This document shows, one piece after another, positions 22,801 through 34,863 of a stretch of DNA of 64,000 bases. This stretch comes from Phallus indusiatus (Eukaryota > Basidiomycota > Agaricomycetes > Phallales > Phallaceae): the NCBI GenBank assembly GCA_027605045.1, contig JAQFWX010000016.1, positions 1,082,051 through 1,146,050 of the forward strand, in the 5' to 3' direction. Below the pieces are notes generated by a model. That model searched no databases. It was not told where the DNA came from and was given only the letters and a program-made list of their open reading frames with translations. The first letter of the stretch is position 1; each line of letters starts with the position of its first letter. The translations under genes were made by a program, and so were the position numbers.

Positions 22801-24385
22801 ATATCATCGAGAGAATTATTCGCGGTTCGTATTAGGAATAATCATTCAGTTTTATCAGCGCTGCAGCGATTACTTCCGTGATCTTGTTTCTCGTCATGTA
22901 CTGGGACAAGGAACCGAAACTCAAGTTCTAACATCCGCCACGTGGGCTCAACGACCGGAAATTACAGTGTGCTTATCAGCCATGTACAGTAATTTGGTAT
23001 GTCTATATGATATAAAGCAGTGAAAGTTTAGATATATTACATTGTTTGTTTTGTGCTCAGGTTCAGGAGCCCAAGAAGCGACAGAATCTGTGCAGACAGG
23101 AGGCTAGAATTGAATTGGGTCTTCTGGGCGGCGAAACCATCGCTTACGATGACTTGCTAATGCCAACACGCAAGCTCAAGTCATTGGGGCATCTATATTC
23201 TAGTCTGGTATGGAATCATTCCGTACTTCTCAAAAAAGAAACTTTTTCGTTGCTAAAAGTTTTGGTAGATCTGGTTTATCGAAAGATTGAACACCCTGAA
23301 AGTGCTTTCGGAAGAAGCTAAATCGCCGGATGCTGGCACGATTGAATCGCCAGTAGTTCAATCCGCCAGGACACCGTTCAGCCCTGACGTGCCTATTCTA
23401 CCCACTCAATCAAGTTCTGTTGAAGATCTTTCGTTGCCATTGACAAGGGCCATGGCACTGTAAGCGATTTTTTTTCTTCAGTCACGTTCTCACGTAGAAG
23501 GTGTGCATGTCATTGATGTAATATCTTTTCTTTTTTTTTGTGTAGGCGGTTTGATGCATTGCTCAAGACGTATGAACAACTGGCTGAAATGATTATATTC
23601 ACTATTCGAACTGACATTCGTTGTCGGACGATACATTACCTCCATCTGTCCTTGCAGCGGGTTAGTAATCCATCAACTTCTGCCTCATTGTTTTGATTTG
23701 ACGTTGTCGAACGGCTATTTATAGAGCAATTATGAAGTTGAGAAGGAGCCTGTTGAACCTGATCCTCATATCGTGGAACTCAATATTGAAATTGGAAAAT
23801 GCGATGATGCCGCGGTTGCTTCCCTTCCTGAACAAGAGCGTCTGTAAGTCAACTAGAATCAGGGTACTGTTGACATATGACATAGCCACTGATTTGACGA
23901 ATATTCTTCAGATTTGCGTTTGAAGGTTTAGGCGCTCTGATGGAGCAAGTTTTGATATCCGGTTCGAGACATATCCGATTCATGAACGAAAACGGCGTGA
24001 AAAAGATATTGCGGAATGTTATCTCGTTGCAGCAAAATCTGAAAACTTTGACAGCCGGACAGGGTAATACGGGGCTGGAAAGGGCCAAAATGTTCTATGG
24101 AATGTTTTCGACTACACCGGCGGTATGTTAATTGCGGTTGGGGTTTGAGGAAGAAAAAAGTAAACTTACATTTTTTCTTTCATGCTACTCTAGGATATGC
24201 TCAAGAGCATCAAGGAAAAGCCTTTGTTTACATTTGAAGAATACCGGTCAATGCTGAACTTTCAGTGTGGTGTTGACCAATCCATCCGCGATCCTGCGAA
24301 CATTCAACCGAAAGATCCTGCTTATAATACATATATCAGTCAACTACACGAGTTGGCTATTGGTGACATTGGTGATGATTCATAG
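19897..24385 (+). CDS. SEC8: exocyst complex component Sec8 (EXOC4)
   Basis: Sec8 is a rod-like subunit of the exocyst, which tethers secretory vesicles to the plasma membrane at growing tips. The gene starts at ATG 19897 with a Ser/Pro/Arg-rich leader. Following exons give ILDQISEEWGSFLDS and FNPVDSALWLLETATDRDFE, then the coiled region QLQIGALRTTLQETREALGT and DLVQLWSRGQTVEEMLRLLD, then SVPDTLESLITEKRLLQASN, MLEIGALSDLRSYLSGQET and LKEILIEELHAHLYLK, the most recognisable Sec8 block. Later exons (21.2-24.4 kb) continue with helical sequence of the C-terminal half (VETLLESLAILGQLSTALDI; ALFRPTLCFLERVSEILP; TFEEYRSMLNFQCGVDQSI near the end). At least ten short introns interrupt it. The length (over 1,100 residues) fits the family. 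The gene converges on the LYR protein gene. Confidence 0.88.
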
Positions 24386-24521
24386 TGTAAAATAAATCAT
24401 AAACCTGCTACGGCTTGAGTTGGTTGAATCTTAATTATTGTTTGTAATGCTTTGTTATAGTAACAGCTTTTATTCATTGATATACATGTATCCGACTGTG
24501 CATAAATAAACTCGACATTAA

Positions 24522-25810
24522 TTATGAAGTAGTACGACGTGAACCGCCTTTCAGAACAATCTCTGAGGCCGCAGCAAGCCATTTCATGTCTTCGTCCGGA
24601 ACGCTAGGGTACTGTATATTGCGCTGAGAACTAACTAACGCAAGGGGAGACCAACTGGTTCTAGCGGAATATCTGGCGGTTTTGTCCGGCACGAGTATAG
24701 GAATGCGCGCTAGTAGCTCGCGATATCTTCTCCGCAGGAATCTAGACGGAAACGGGGGAGAAGGACTAAACTTGGTTTGATCAGACTTGTCAGGCTGTGG
24801 AATGTTAAGGCATGTTTGGACGCTTTCTTGCTGAGCACTTTTACGTTGTTGCCTCCGAGGAAAGGGACGACCGTCGTCGCAGGGAGAGCGAGCTATACGT
24901 TCGACTTCTTGTAATAGACAGAGCTTCTCGAGCCCTGTCGTGCGAAGATGATGTTGATGTTGATGATGCTTCTGGTGGGGAAGAAGATCTGGCACCGTAA
25001 GTTCTAAAGGGTAGTATGTTCTTCTTATCTCTCCTATATGATATCTCCAGCGGATGTTGACCTCTCTGCGCTTACTGAAGGGTCCCAAAATGCGGGCCTC
25101 TTCCGACGATGACTCAGCGCGTCCGGGTAGTGTCGGTGGATTCTTGAGCGCTGCGGGTTTGAGAGGCCGTGTCAGAGTGCGTGAATGAACTGAGGTCAAC
25201 AAAGTCGCGAGCTCTGGAGAGTAAGATGGCGGCCTGGAACGCTCAACTGCGGAAATGATACGCTCCGGTTGGGGTTCGAATGGATTTTCTAAGAATCGCT
25301 GACGTTTTATCATCAAGTGGATTAGGTTCAAGCAGGATGGGGAGAGATATATCCCCTTTGTTGACCTAATGACGAACCTGCATGAGCTCGTGCTTCAGTT
25401 TCCCTTTTCGCCCGTATGCAAGGTCCAGCACATGATCAAATGACTTCTTTTCACCCCTGTTGGCTCTTTGCAGCTTGAACAACTCCTGGTCGCGTGTTGG
25501 TGTCAAGCCACGTCGTTTGGCAAACATCAAGAAGAAAAATGAATTGCTGACCTGTTCCGCTTTTTTGATTTTCGCAGCGACGAGTTGCGGACTGCAGTGC
25601 CGTCCTAGGATATTTTCTCTGAAATATAGCTGAAATTTGAGATGGAAGAATGATCTATAAGCATGTTTGATTCCTAATTAGTATGCCAAAATTTCCCCCC
25701 GAGGGTCTTTCATGACACAGCTTGACTCGCCTTAGATACCCGTGTGGTAACCTGTGCGCCTCCTTCAACAATGACCTATAAAGCGTTTTGATCGGGCTAA
25801 GCACCGGCAT
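24522..25810 (-). CDS. LYR-motif (complex1_LYR-like) protein with long C-terminal extension
   Basis: The start ATG at 25810 opens MPVLSPIKTLYRSLLKEAHR, with the LYR tripeptide and following helix of mitochondrial LYR proteins. These act as assembly factors, usually with acyl carrier protein, for respiratory complexes or Fe-S insertion. The next exon (about 25.64 to 25.57 kb) has ENILGRHCSPQLVAAKIKKA and the next ELFKLQRANRGEKKSF, completing the small helical domain. Introns are short: a GTCAAG or GTGTCA donor, a GTCAGC..GACCAG intron, and a GTTCGT..CGTCAG intron. The last exon (to 24522) adds about 250 residues rich in Pro, Arg and Ser, with RFLRRRYRELLARIPILVP near its end. LYR proteins are often only about 100 residues, so the extension is unusual. 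The exact LYR subfamily is not assigned. Confidence 0.65.
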
Positions 25811-26266
25811 CGCATTGCACAGCCTGCAATGTTCAATAGTGCCTCGCTCTCAGTAGAATACGCAGCGACGGCGACAAGGCTGATGTCACGGACTCCTTTA
25901 GCCCCCGGCTTCCTGAAATTTGACTCCGAACGCGGCTCGCCGAGTCCGAAACACGCTTTGCCTGAGGCCATTAATGACTCTAATACGTATTATCATATTA
26001 TATATAATGGACTGCGTTTGCCGAATAAGCCTTGTTTAAGGTACAAAACATAGCAGGTGAGTAATACACCTTACTGCTGTCCAAACGCGCAGACTCACAT
26101 TACGAATGATTGTAGCGTCTGATCCATTGTTATTAATATTATTATATCCTTATAATTACACATCCGCTAACCCACGAGTTTTAAAAGGAGAAGTTGAGGG
26201 GTTCTTTTCTCCCATATCTATTGTTTAATTTGTTCCACTTTTTTCTTCCCATCTCTTTCTCATTCC
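25811..26266. other. divergent promoter region, LYR gene (-) and F-box gene (+)
   Basis: Frames are open on both strands at 25.8-26.05 kb, but they have no domain and no matching splice sites. The AT-rich part at 26.1-26.2 kb is promoter-like. Confidence 0.45.
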
Positions 26267-27839
26267 ATGCACGACTCTTACACCTCATCCCAAACACTTG
26301 AGCCTTCTTTGCTAACGATGTCGTCTCAAATCTCGGTGAGTTCTTGTCGCATGCATGCTCACTACATTATATACTGAAAAAAACTAGTCGTCACTTTCCA
26401 AAACCTTAGGGTGCATTTCACTCAGTTTCTCGGACCGATTTTCAAAAGTCCCCCACTCGAGTCATTCTTCATCTCTGCCACTCTTCGATACGCTTCCAAA
26501 CGAAATTCTTCTTATGATTTTCTCGTATGCGCCAAATCAACAACTTGGCACTCACATGCTCAAATACGCATATTTATCCTGGGTTTGCCAAAGGTGGCGC
26601 GATTTACTCCTGAACACGCCTACGTTTTGGTCGGAGCTCAATCTAAACTGCAAGAATCATGCCCTTTTGCGAACCATACTCCATCGATCCAAGAATGCGC
26701 CTCTGTCTGTGTCTGTAGGAGGACCAGAATATCAAGTCTATGATGACGCGAGTCATCAAATTGTGGCACTCGAAAACTTCGTTTTCCCCAATATGGATCG
26801 TCTATACTCCCTTTCACTCAAATTGTCCTATTTGAGATACGATGAAATCTATGCACCACTCAGGAGAAGTGCACCTGCACTCAAACACCTGCAGCTTTCT
26901 CGTGCAACCGAAGAGGTGATTCCATCGTCACCCTCCTATTACTATCACCAAATGGAGTACTATCAATCCAAAGACGTAGATTTGTATCATCTATTCGACA
27001 ATGCCTGTTCCCTAGAGTCCTTAACCTTCGATATGCCTCAGCCATTTCCGTGGTCGACATTTGAGCCAATGATGTCCAACATCAAGGAGCTTACGCTCAG
27101 AACCGTCACATGGGACTCCAAACATCAATGTTCTACGCATGCCCTCCTCCTTACTTTCCTTAGTCAATGCCCTACTATAGAATCACTCGAGCTAAGAACG
27201 ACACCCGATCCTTCTTCCAGCATCGGTATCACATTAAATCCCCCTAAACCGAATCAAATCATCACTTTACCAAGATTATCTAAATTAATTTTAGGGGCAA
27301 GCCAGGACGTCGCTTTGCTAGCGCATATTACGACACCTAATAAGCTTCAGGAACTCCATTTACACATTGACCGGGCCATTCCAAACCCCTTGTCGCTTAC
27401 AAATCACATTCTTGATTTGTTCGACGTTTCGTCACTACGGTCCGCCGTAGTAGTGGACGGTCAAATCCTTTTAGCTTATTCCGATGTTGTACGCATAAAC
27501 AGCTTACTTGAACCGGTGGTGGGCACCGCTGGCGTTCTTCGGCTAAAACACGGTACCAGTAGCCTGGTCATTTCGTCAGACTCGGCCAGGATCGCCAGCG
27601 TCTTTATACGGCCTTTACTAGCTGCAATGAATTCTCTTGAGCGGCTTGTCGCGTCCACATCATCAGACAAGACCACCAATGCGAATAATTCGACCACGAC
27701 CGCCATCACGACCACCAATACTAATACTAATACCACACTGCGTCATTTGCGTCAGTTCGCTGTGTCTGACATTGTCACTTTGAAAAACCTCAAGGTCATC
27801 CTTGCCAACCAGTTTGCGAAACGTCAATTCCATTCCTAG
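26267..27839 (+). CDS. F-box domain protein
   Basis: A short first exon from ATG 26267 (another in-frame ATG at 26318) ends at a GTGAGT donor. The acceptor AAACTAG at 26381-26387 keeps the frame into LFDTLPNEILLMIFSYA and VCQRWRDLLLNTPTFWSELN, a clear F-box. The long second exon shows leucine-rich stretches (LKHLQLSRA, IESLELRT, LQELHLHIDRA) similar to degenerate leucine-rich repeats. Near the end is a Thr/Asn-rich run (TTTAITTTNTNTNTT). A role as SCF ligase adaptor is inferred from the family; the substrate is unknown. This gene and the one at 2834-4477 share the domain layout but are not recent duplicates. Confidence 0.83.
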
Positions 27840-28391
27840 GTCACCTTTTGCCCCTATCCCAAGATCTCAGCTCTTGGACTCTTGAACTCGGTTAGGTAGT
27901 ATTGTTAATTATTTAACGAACTTTATAGTTATTTTTTACGGTTTTTTTTCATGGATTCACACACACACTCATTGTCTACACACCTATGTATTTGTTTCAA
28001 TACCCAAAGCCAGCGCAAACGTCGTTGATACCCTCTTTGACTTCATGATATTGTGATGTAACCTATTATTTTTCCGTACATAATGTAATTGTCAATGGCC
28101 GGATAAGTTATTTCAGTGAGCAAGTTAAAATTTAGCATTTGAAACGTTAAGTCCGGCGAATGGACAACCCCCGGTTCTCCTGAAACGTATGTACTTTATT
28201 TACCCTGAGGCAACTGGCACGAAGAACGGTGATCTGACCTAAAACAGCTCAGAATTTGATCTTTTTCGAACAATGTGGTATTTATATCTATTATCATGAC
28301 TGTATGGTGACAAATTATAAAAAGCTACATCATCATTAATAACAACAAAATGTATTACACTACTAATCTTTGATGCGGTATAAATCAAGAA
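27840..28391. other. intergenic between convergent F-box and CHD-type genes
   Basis: This is AT-rich 3' flank of both genes; no gene is seen. Confidence 0.5.
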
Positions 28392-31300
28392 TTAGAAATT
28401 TGTTTCTAGTATCTTCCCATCATCGTCGGTTGTTTGGTTTTTTGAAGGCAATCTTTTAACATATTTATAACGGCTTGAGAGTTCGGTACTGAGGATAGGT
28501 GTTGAATAGCTGCGAGAATGCTTGAAAACAAGAAAAAAACAAGAGCACGGGTAAGCGGGGGAATTTTGTTATAAAAAAAAAAGAATTCCTACCTCTCCGG
28601 TCCAGCCTTGACAATAGGGCAACTTTTGATCAAATGGTAAGGGCCGTTGCAAATAAGACAAGAATCTCCGGTTTCCTTCACAAGCTTTTGTTTCTTGAGT
28701 ACCAAACCATGAGACGGCGATGAACTTCTACGCTTCCGACTCGGGCCTGGCACCGCTAGACCCCTCTCTGCGATAATATTCCCTTGCCCTTTAGTAAGCC
28801 TTGACAATCCTAGAGAAGCAAGATGAGAATCAATGGCATGTATAGCTGCTCTACGTTTCTCAAGAGGCTCCGTCGATTCGTTGAGAATCATATACCGGAA
28901 ATCAACGAGGTTGAGAGGATCTTGAGACATGAAACATTCCCCTGGTCCGTGTGATTTCTGACAGAGACCACATTGTATTTCGTCGTCGTCATCATCGTCA
29001 ACATCAATCCAGTTCTTGTCCATCTTTCTCGCGTGATCAAGAACCTTTTGTGACCGCCCGGGTCGTTTTACTTTCGCCGGCTTATTAGGCATCACCATTG
29101 TTGACGGTCCGGCTTGCATTTCAGGAGGTAACGAAAGAGTCGGCATCTTTGGTGTAATTAGGTCATGTTCATCATCAGATATAGGGAATGACTGATGGGC
29201 TGAAGAAGATCGAGAGCTTTCGTGGTCAGAGTAAGGTTTGTCATCGCCAGGAACAGAGGAGCTCTTTCTTCTTTCGCGCTTTTTGTCACGATTTTTTTCA
29301 GGCGAGTCAACATCAAATACGTAGTGCTTGAGGAAAAAGAAACTTCTTTTAATAATAATTTGAATCGAAATCAACTGGCACCATTACCTTCACTGTAGTA
29401 GCCGCCCGTCGTTTGGCTCCGCGACCAGTTACTTCGGCGGCTTTTGCTTTCGCCTGTTCTTCGTTGACTTTCGCCAGCATGGTATCCCAAAAACTGGTAT
29501 CTTGATCTTGTGGGGTATCCTCTTGAATTTCTTCCAAGACATCTTTGTCTGCTGTCCATAGCTTGGCGAATCCAAAGCCGCTATTAGTCTCCGCGATTTC
29601 GTCCCCTTCCTGTTCCGTCCGGAGAATAAGCTTCTCAATGTCTACGTCGGTATCTAACGAGGAAAGCAATTATTGATAATTTTACTGCCCACTTGGAACA
29701 TCCGAGAAAACTCACAGGTAATATCATTGTTCTCCGTTTCATCGAACAAAGCTTTGGCACCAAACGTGAGAATCGACTGAAGATCACTGGATATTTCTTC
29801 TTCGTCCATTTTTTGTACAATAAGATGATCGAGAGCGAGCTTCTTCTTTCCAGTTTGCATAATACGTTCTGACCCAACAAATAGACTCTTCGATAACATA
29901 AAGAATAAAAAATGACTTCTTTACCTTCAGCAGCGCCTTTCACCATAAGCTTGAATACAAGTACTGATTTTTTCTGGCCATATCGATGAGCTCGAGAAAT
30001 AGCCTGCAGAGTGTTTGGGTAAAAAAAACATGAAGATGAAATGAAATCGAGTACACCCACTTGAAGATCTTGGTGAGGATTGAAATCGGGGTCGAAAATA
30101 ATTACAGTATCAGCCGACCATAAGTTGATGCCAACTCCACCAGCCCGAGTAGATAACATAAAAATAAAATAATCGGAATTAGGTTCATTGAAAGCATCCA
30201 TGTCCTTCTGACGTTGCAATTGCCTCGTGGTTCCGTCCTCAACGAAACCTTAGAATGTAAACATTTATAATCGGAAATGATACTCACGAGACGCAAAAAT
30301 TTATAGCCTTCAGCCCTCAAAAAATCTTCAACTATGTCCAAAGCTATCACAAACTGGGTACGTCATTTGAATTATGAAAAAAGAACTCATGTAACCGTTT
30401 TTACTCGCCTGGCTAAATAAAAGTACACGATGCCCGCGAGCCTTCAACTTGGGCAACATCATTTGGAGGAAACGCAGTTTACAGCTTGCGTCTACTAAAT
30501 TCTTATGAACCGCGGCCGGGAGTAATTCGGGTCCGCGGGGCTCTAGTTCGGGTTTAACAAGATATGGATGTTGTAAACACCTGAACGGATGTGAATTCAT
30601 TACGGAGGCGCAGCGAAGATTTTAGACGTACTTTCTGAGGTCCATCAATATATTTCTCAATCCCAGCTTGCCAGAGGCAGAGTTGGCCACTTTAGACGCC
30701 GGGTGTACCAGTCCTTGAATAAGTTCGACGTTTTTGCCTATCGACGATGATAGTGAAAGGAGTCATAATTTCTTCTTAAAAATGCTTACCGAGGAGTGAT
30801 TTGTACAGTTCTTTCTGAATTGAGCTCATAGAAAGAGGAACAATAACTTCGTTCTAATTTCAGGAATGGATAAGATTGAATAAAAAACTATACAGCTGGC
30901 TTTGTAGTCTCACCTTCGGAGGGAGCTTGAGGACATCTCTGATACAAAGTTAATCATGTTAATCGAAGCGATATACCAATGGTGACTTACGCTTTGGTAC
31001 GCCGAAGAAAATAGGGTTTTAAATCCTGCAGCGGGAAAAAAAATATACCAAAAAAATTCTCTCAGTATTTTGGTGAAAACTAACCTCATGAAGTTTCAAC
31101 AACTTGTCTTCAGTTATGTTCTCGTACTCTTTTTCCAGCGCCGGCATGTCATACCAGTTCCCTGGATCAAGAAAGTTCATGAGATTGAACAATTCCCGGA
31201 TATTGTTGTTGAGTGGTGTCTGTTATGCATGAATGATGACGACAGGAAGTACGAAGGAGATCGCTTACGCCTGTCATCAAAACTCGATGAATGGAGTTTA

Positions 31301-34300
31301 ATTCGTTTAATCGTTTAAATAACAGACTGGTATCATTTTTCACTTAAAAGATCTTAATATAATGTCGCGACCGAAGAAGAAAACATCACATACGTCGCTG
31401 TGCTTCGTCAACAATCATCAATTCCCATCTAGGAACGCTTTTAAAGAGAGCAGCGAATTCTTTGCTGGAAGCAGACTCATAAGTTGCGATTAGAACATGA
31501 AACTTTAGTCGGGTATAATTTTCGTGTACCGCGTCGTGGAAAAGTTCAAAGCGACGAATTACATCTCGACATTTGAATTCGCCATAGTACGGTACGACTA
31601 CAACGCGGGGCGCCCAAGAGGCAAACTCCCGCAACCAGTTAGTAATCGTGGAGTTCGGGACCACTATCAGAACGGGACAAGCGTCGTAGTGCTGGGCAAG
31701 ATATCCGACAAATGTGGTGATCTGCACGGTTTTTCCCTAAAGAACAAAATATCTCAGATATCTGCGTCAAAAGTCATATTAAACTGTTTACCAGACCCAT
31801 ATCATCGGCCAAAATTGAGGGCTGACGTTTCCACCAATTACGGAATAACCAATTCACTCCGACGAGCTTTCCAAATAAATTACAACAATTATAACGATAA
31901 GACTGCAATCTCTCACTTGGAAGTCCATTAGCTTTCCTTTCTGTCCTAACTCGGGATTGGCGGTTAAAGCAAGCTTCTTTTGTTCAAATGCAGCTCTAGG
32001 CCGATTATCGAAATCCTGAGCATCCTTCTTGGATTTCTTCGCGATAGACACCTGACGAGCTTGGAGAAAACGTTCGAAGGCTTGTCTGAATTCATCATAG
32101 CCTGGTTCAGAATCACGAGGAGGCACATCCCATGTAGCTATAATCACAATTAAATCTTCATGTTCCTAAATAGCAATAAAAACCGACCGTCTTCGTAGCC
32201 CAGCTCCGACCACTTCACATAAGCCCAGATGATATCTGAGGTCTGTTCGACCGTTACCTCTTCAGCATTGCGCACCTCCCATTCATCCATAGTCTCCATA
32301 AACTTTTCATCAGGCTGCTGACCGAATTCATAGGCTGCAGCTAGTTGCTCCTCTGCTTCCGGATTTTCTTCGTTTTCAGAATTCGTCTCAACGCGTTTTT
32401 GATTGGAGCGTTTTGAACGGCCACCCCGTTTTTTAACGCGTTTCGATGGATTCCAAATGCGAATATCAAGAATGCGCTCTACGATTTTCCAATTTGGGGG
32501 TATTCTACGTTCGGCGTCCGGCAATGGACCAGCTGGTCCTTGCTCCTCCGCTGAACTGTCTTGAGCGGATATCGGTCCAACGGCACTGTCGGGTATCAAT
32601 GAATTGGGATCATCTTCTTGCATCATCTGTTCCTTCGGAGTCGCGTCTCGTTCTGTGCTGATGAGCTCACTAGGGGTATCTAATAGGGCGACTTTAGGAC
32701 CGGTAGCCAGAAAATTCTTCAGCTTCGATGCCGATGTCGATAGTAACCACATATGTGGCACCCATTCCACACGCCGATAACTCCGATCAAGCCATTTTAC
32801 CAAGTATTCTCGAGGGAGCAAGGCTTTGTGATCCACCGGGGTTCCATTTGGCCGTGAAGGCTCCGTAGCGTCAGCGGGATAAGGGCGCCAAGCTAAAATC
32901 TTGTCCAATTGATATATGAACGAAACGCAATCCGTACATTGCCATGAATTGCTCTTCTGATAGTGTGCCGCCAAATCAACTGTAGACAATATTTCATCAG
33001 GATCGGGCTGAGGGAAATGCGCGTAATGTGCCAGTCGTTTGCACGCATGACATCTAAAAAGAAGTTCCCGGGATGGTTCCTCCTCCTTGGAAGCCTGAGT
33101 TGTACCCGTAGTCTGGGCTGATGACACTGCGGTAGGATCTTGAGTGTTATCTGAGGATGTGATTACCGTTCGAGGTGTTTCTGGCATTAAGGGATTTTCC
33201 GTAGCGAACTTGGGCTCAGGGGACTCCTCAGGTACAACAGCCACCTCCTTGCAATACATGCAAATTCCGCCTTGAATGCATGCACCACAGAAAAAGTCAG
33301 TTGTATCGTACGCGCCTAGAGTCTCGAGTCGACGGGGGAAAAGTCCTTCCTTCTCAGCTTCCTCGATCCTTCTTTGTGCCGCTTTCATAATCTCATCCCG
33401 TTGGGCCTTCGATAAGCATTTCCAGTGGATACCCACAGTGCATTTTAAACTGCGAAAGTCTAATCAAAAACAAAATAAAGGAAAGTTGCGATTAGGTAAA
33501 CGTACCAGCGAACCCAGCCTCCTAGGCTTTTCAGCCGTTCTTCCTCTTCTTCATTAGGAGAAACCTTCCTTCCACGAATTTTTCTCTTAAGCTTTGCGTA
33601 GTACTTATTTAAGGATATATGAGCGGGAGGCTCTTGACATTTGTCGCAGGCGCCACGGTGAACCTTAAGAGGATAATCATCGTCCGACTCATTTTCTGAC
33701 AAATCGGCGATTAAACGTATGTTTCCATAAGCTGGTCGAGAAAGGCGACCACGAATCCTTTTTTTCTCTGGTTTCGCAGTCTCTGCGGTACCATCACTAT
33801 CGTGCTCTAGCTCGTCAGTTTCTTCCTCGTCCTCGTCCTCCACTTCTTCAAGTTTCCCAGGACTCCGACGCAATCTAGCACTGGTTCTGGTTTTAGCTGG
33901 ACTCAAGGAAGGTTCCCGGTAGTTTGTTGTCGTCACATTGCGGTTACTCTGTCGCGTAGGTTGAGTTGACTTGCGCGTTCTTTCTCTTTTCCCGACCAAT
34001 CGCTTTGCTCGCCGTATTCATCCTCCGAAGCAGACTCAGAATCGCTAGCCTCAGAGGAGTCTTCGATGACGATGGCTTTAGATTTGCCCTTTGGTTGAAT
34101 GGTTTTCGGTACGCCACGAGGAGGACCAACTTTAGTCGTAGGGGGAATATTGATGGTAAGTCGAATTCGATGCTTTGGATGAACTTGAGTAGACTGGGGA
34201 TCGAATTTCGGAAGCGTCCCGGTAACCTTCGCTTTGGCTAGCACAAATTCGTGAGGGTCAATAACAGTGTTAGAATGAAGCAAGGAATCTCACTATAAGC

Positions 34301-34684
34301 AGTTAAAAGACTCGGGTATGAGTTTTTGAATGTCCTCGCGGCATGCTATTGGTTGGATCAAAACGATACAACCTTTCTTTAGACGAATTAAAAACACACC
34401 CGATAGATAACATCATTTTCATGAAGAACCCAATAGAACATGTGAGTTTGTATTCGAATCTCTCCCAGCACCTCTACAGGGTCATTGCTCAGTGAATCGT
34501 CCATTTTGCGGCAGTCCAGCTCGCGATAGAGACGTTTAGATTTGAGATGAGGAACTTCTACCCAAAATGACGGTTGTACTTTTATGAACTTGTCCTTTTG
34601 TAGGGCGGGCTGATCGAGTGGGTCATTTATAATTAAACCCGACGCGTTTGGTTCGTTTTCAATAGGCTCAGTCATTTTGACCAT
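28392..34684 (-). CDS. CHD-family SNF2 chromatin remodeler (Mit1/Mi-2-like)
   Basis: This large multi-exon gene starts at ATG 34684. The N-terminal part is basic and acidic with [11 protein letters not shown] zinc-binding segment begins [17 protein letters not shown], and a second, PHD-like set is [33 protein letters not shown] and SWQCTDC. A chromodomain follows ([20 protein letters not shown]). The SNF2 ATPase gives [28 protein letters not shown] (motif II), [20 protein letters not shown] and [19 protein letters not shown] (motif VI). The C-terminus has two zinc-knuckle-like sites, [13 protein letters not shown] and [14 protein letters not shown], and a last exon ending at TAA 28392. Fission yeast Mit1 is a CHD remodeler of the SHREC silencing complex, and the layout here fits that group. 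Nuclear nucleosome remodeling in gene silencing is inferred. One frame change near 33.9 kb is explained by a 50-nt intron. Confidence 0.9.
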
Positions 34685-34863
34685 GATGGCGAGATGAGCC
34701 CTACGACACGGCCAAAGCAGGTCGGAGTTTCAAATGTATGACGTTACGGTAACGCGTTGTCCTGCCACACGTCACGCGTTTTTCTTTTTTTTTCAGCTAA
34801 GTATGTAATTGTACGAAGTGATCGGTAAACATCATTACAACATAAGAAAAAAAAAGTTGTGTT

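Noticed and set aside
25765..26053. Open frames of 68-74 codons on both strands upstream of the second F-box gene
   Set aside because: The minus frame overlaps the first exon of the LYR gene in a different reading frame, and the plus frame has no domain or splice partner.
33840..34010. A frameshift inside the CHD-type gene, where two different frames overlap without an obvious intron
   Set aside because: A 50-nt intron starting GTGACG and ending AAACCAG, with a good branch site (GCTAAAA), joins the two frames correctly.
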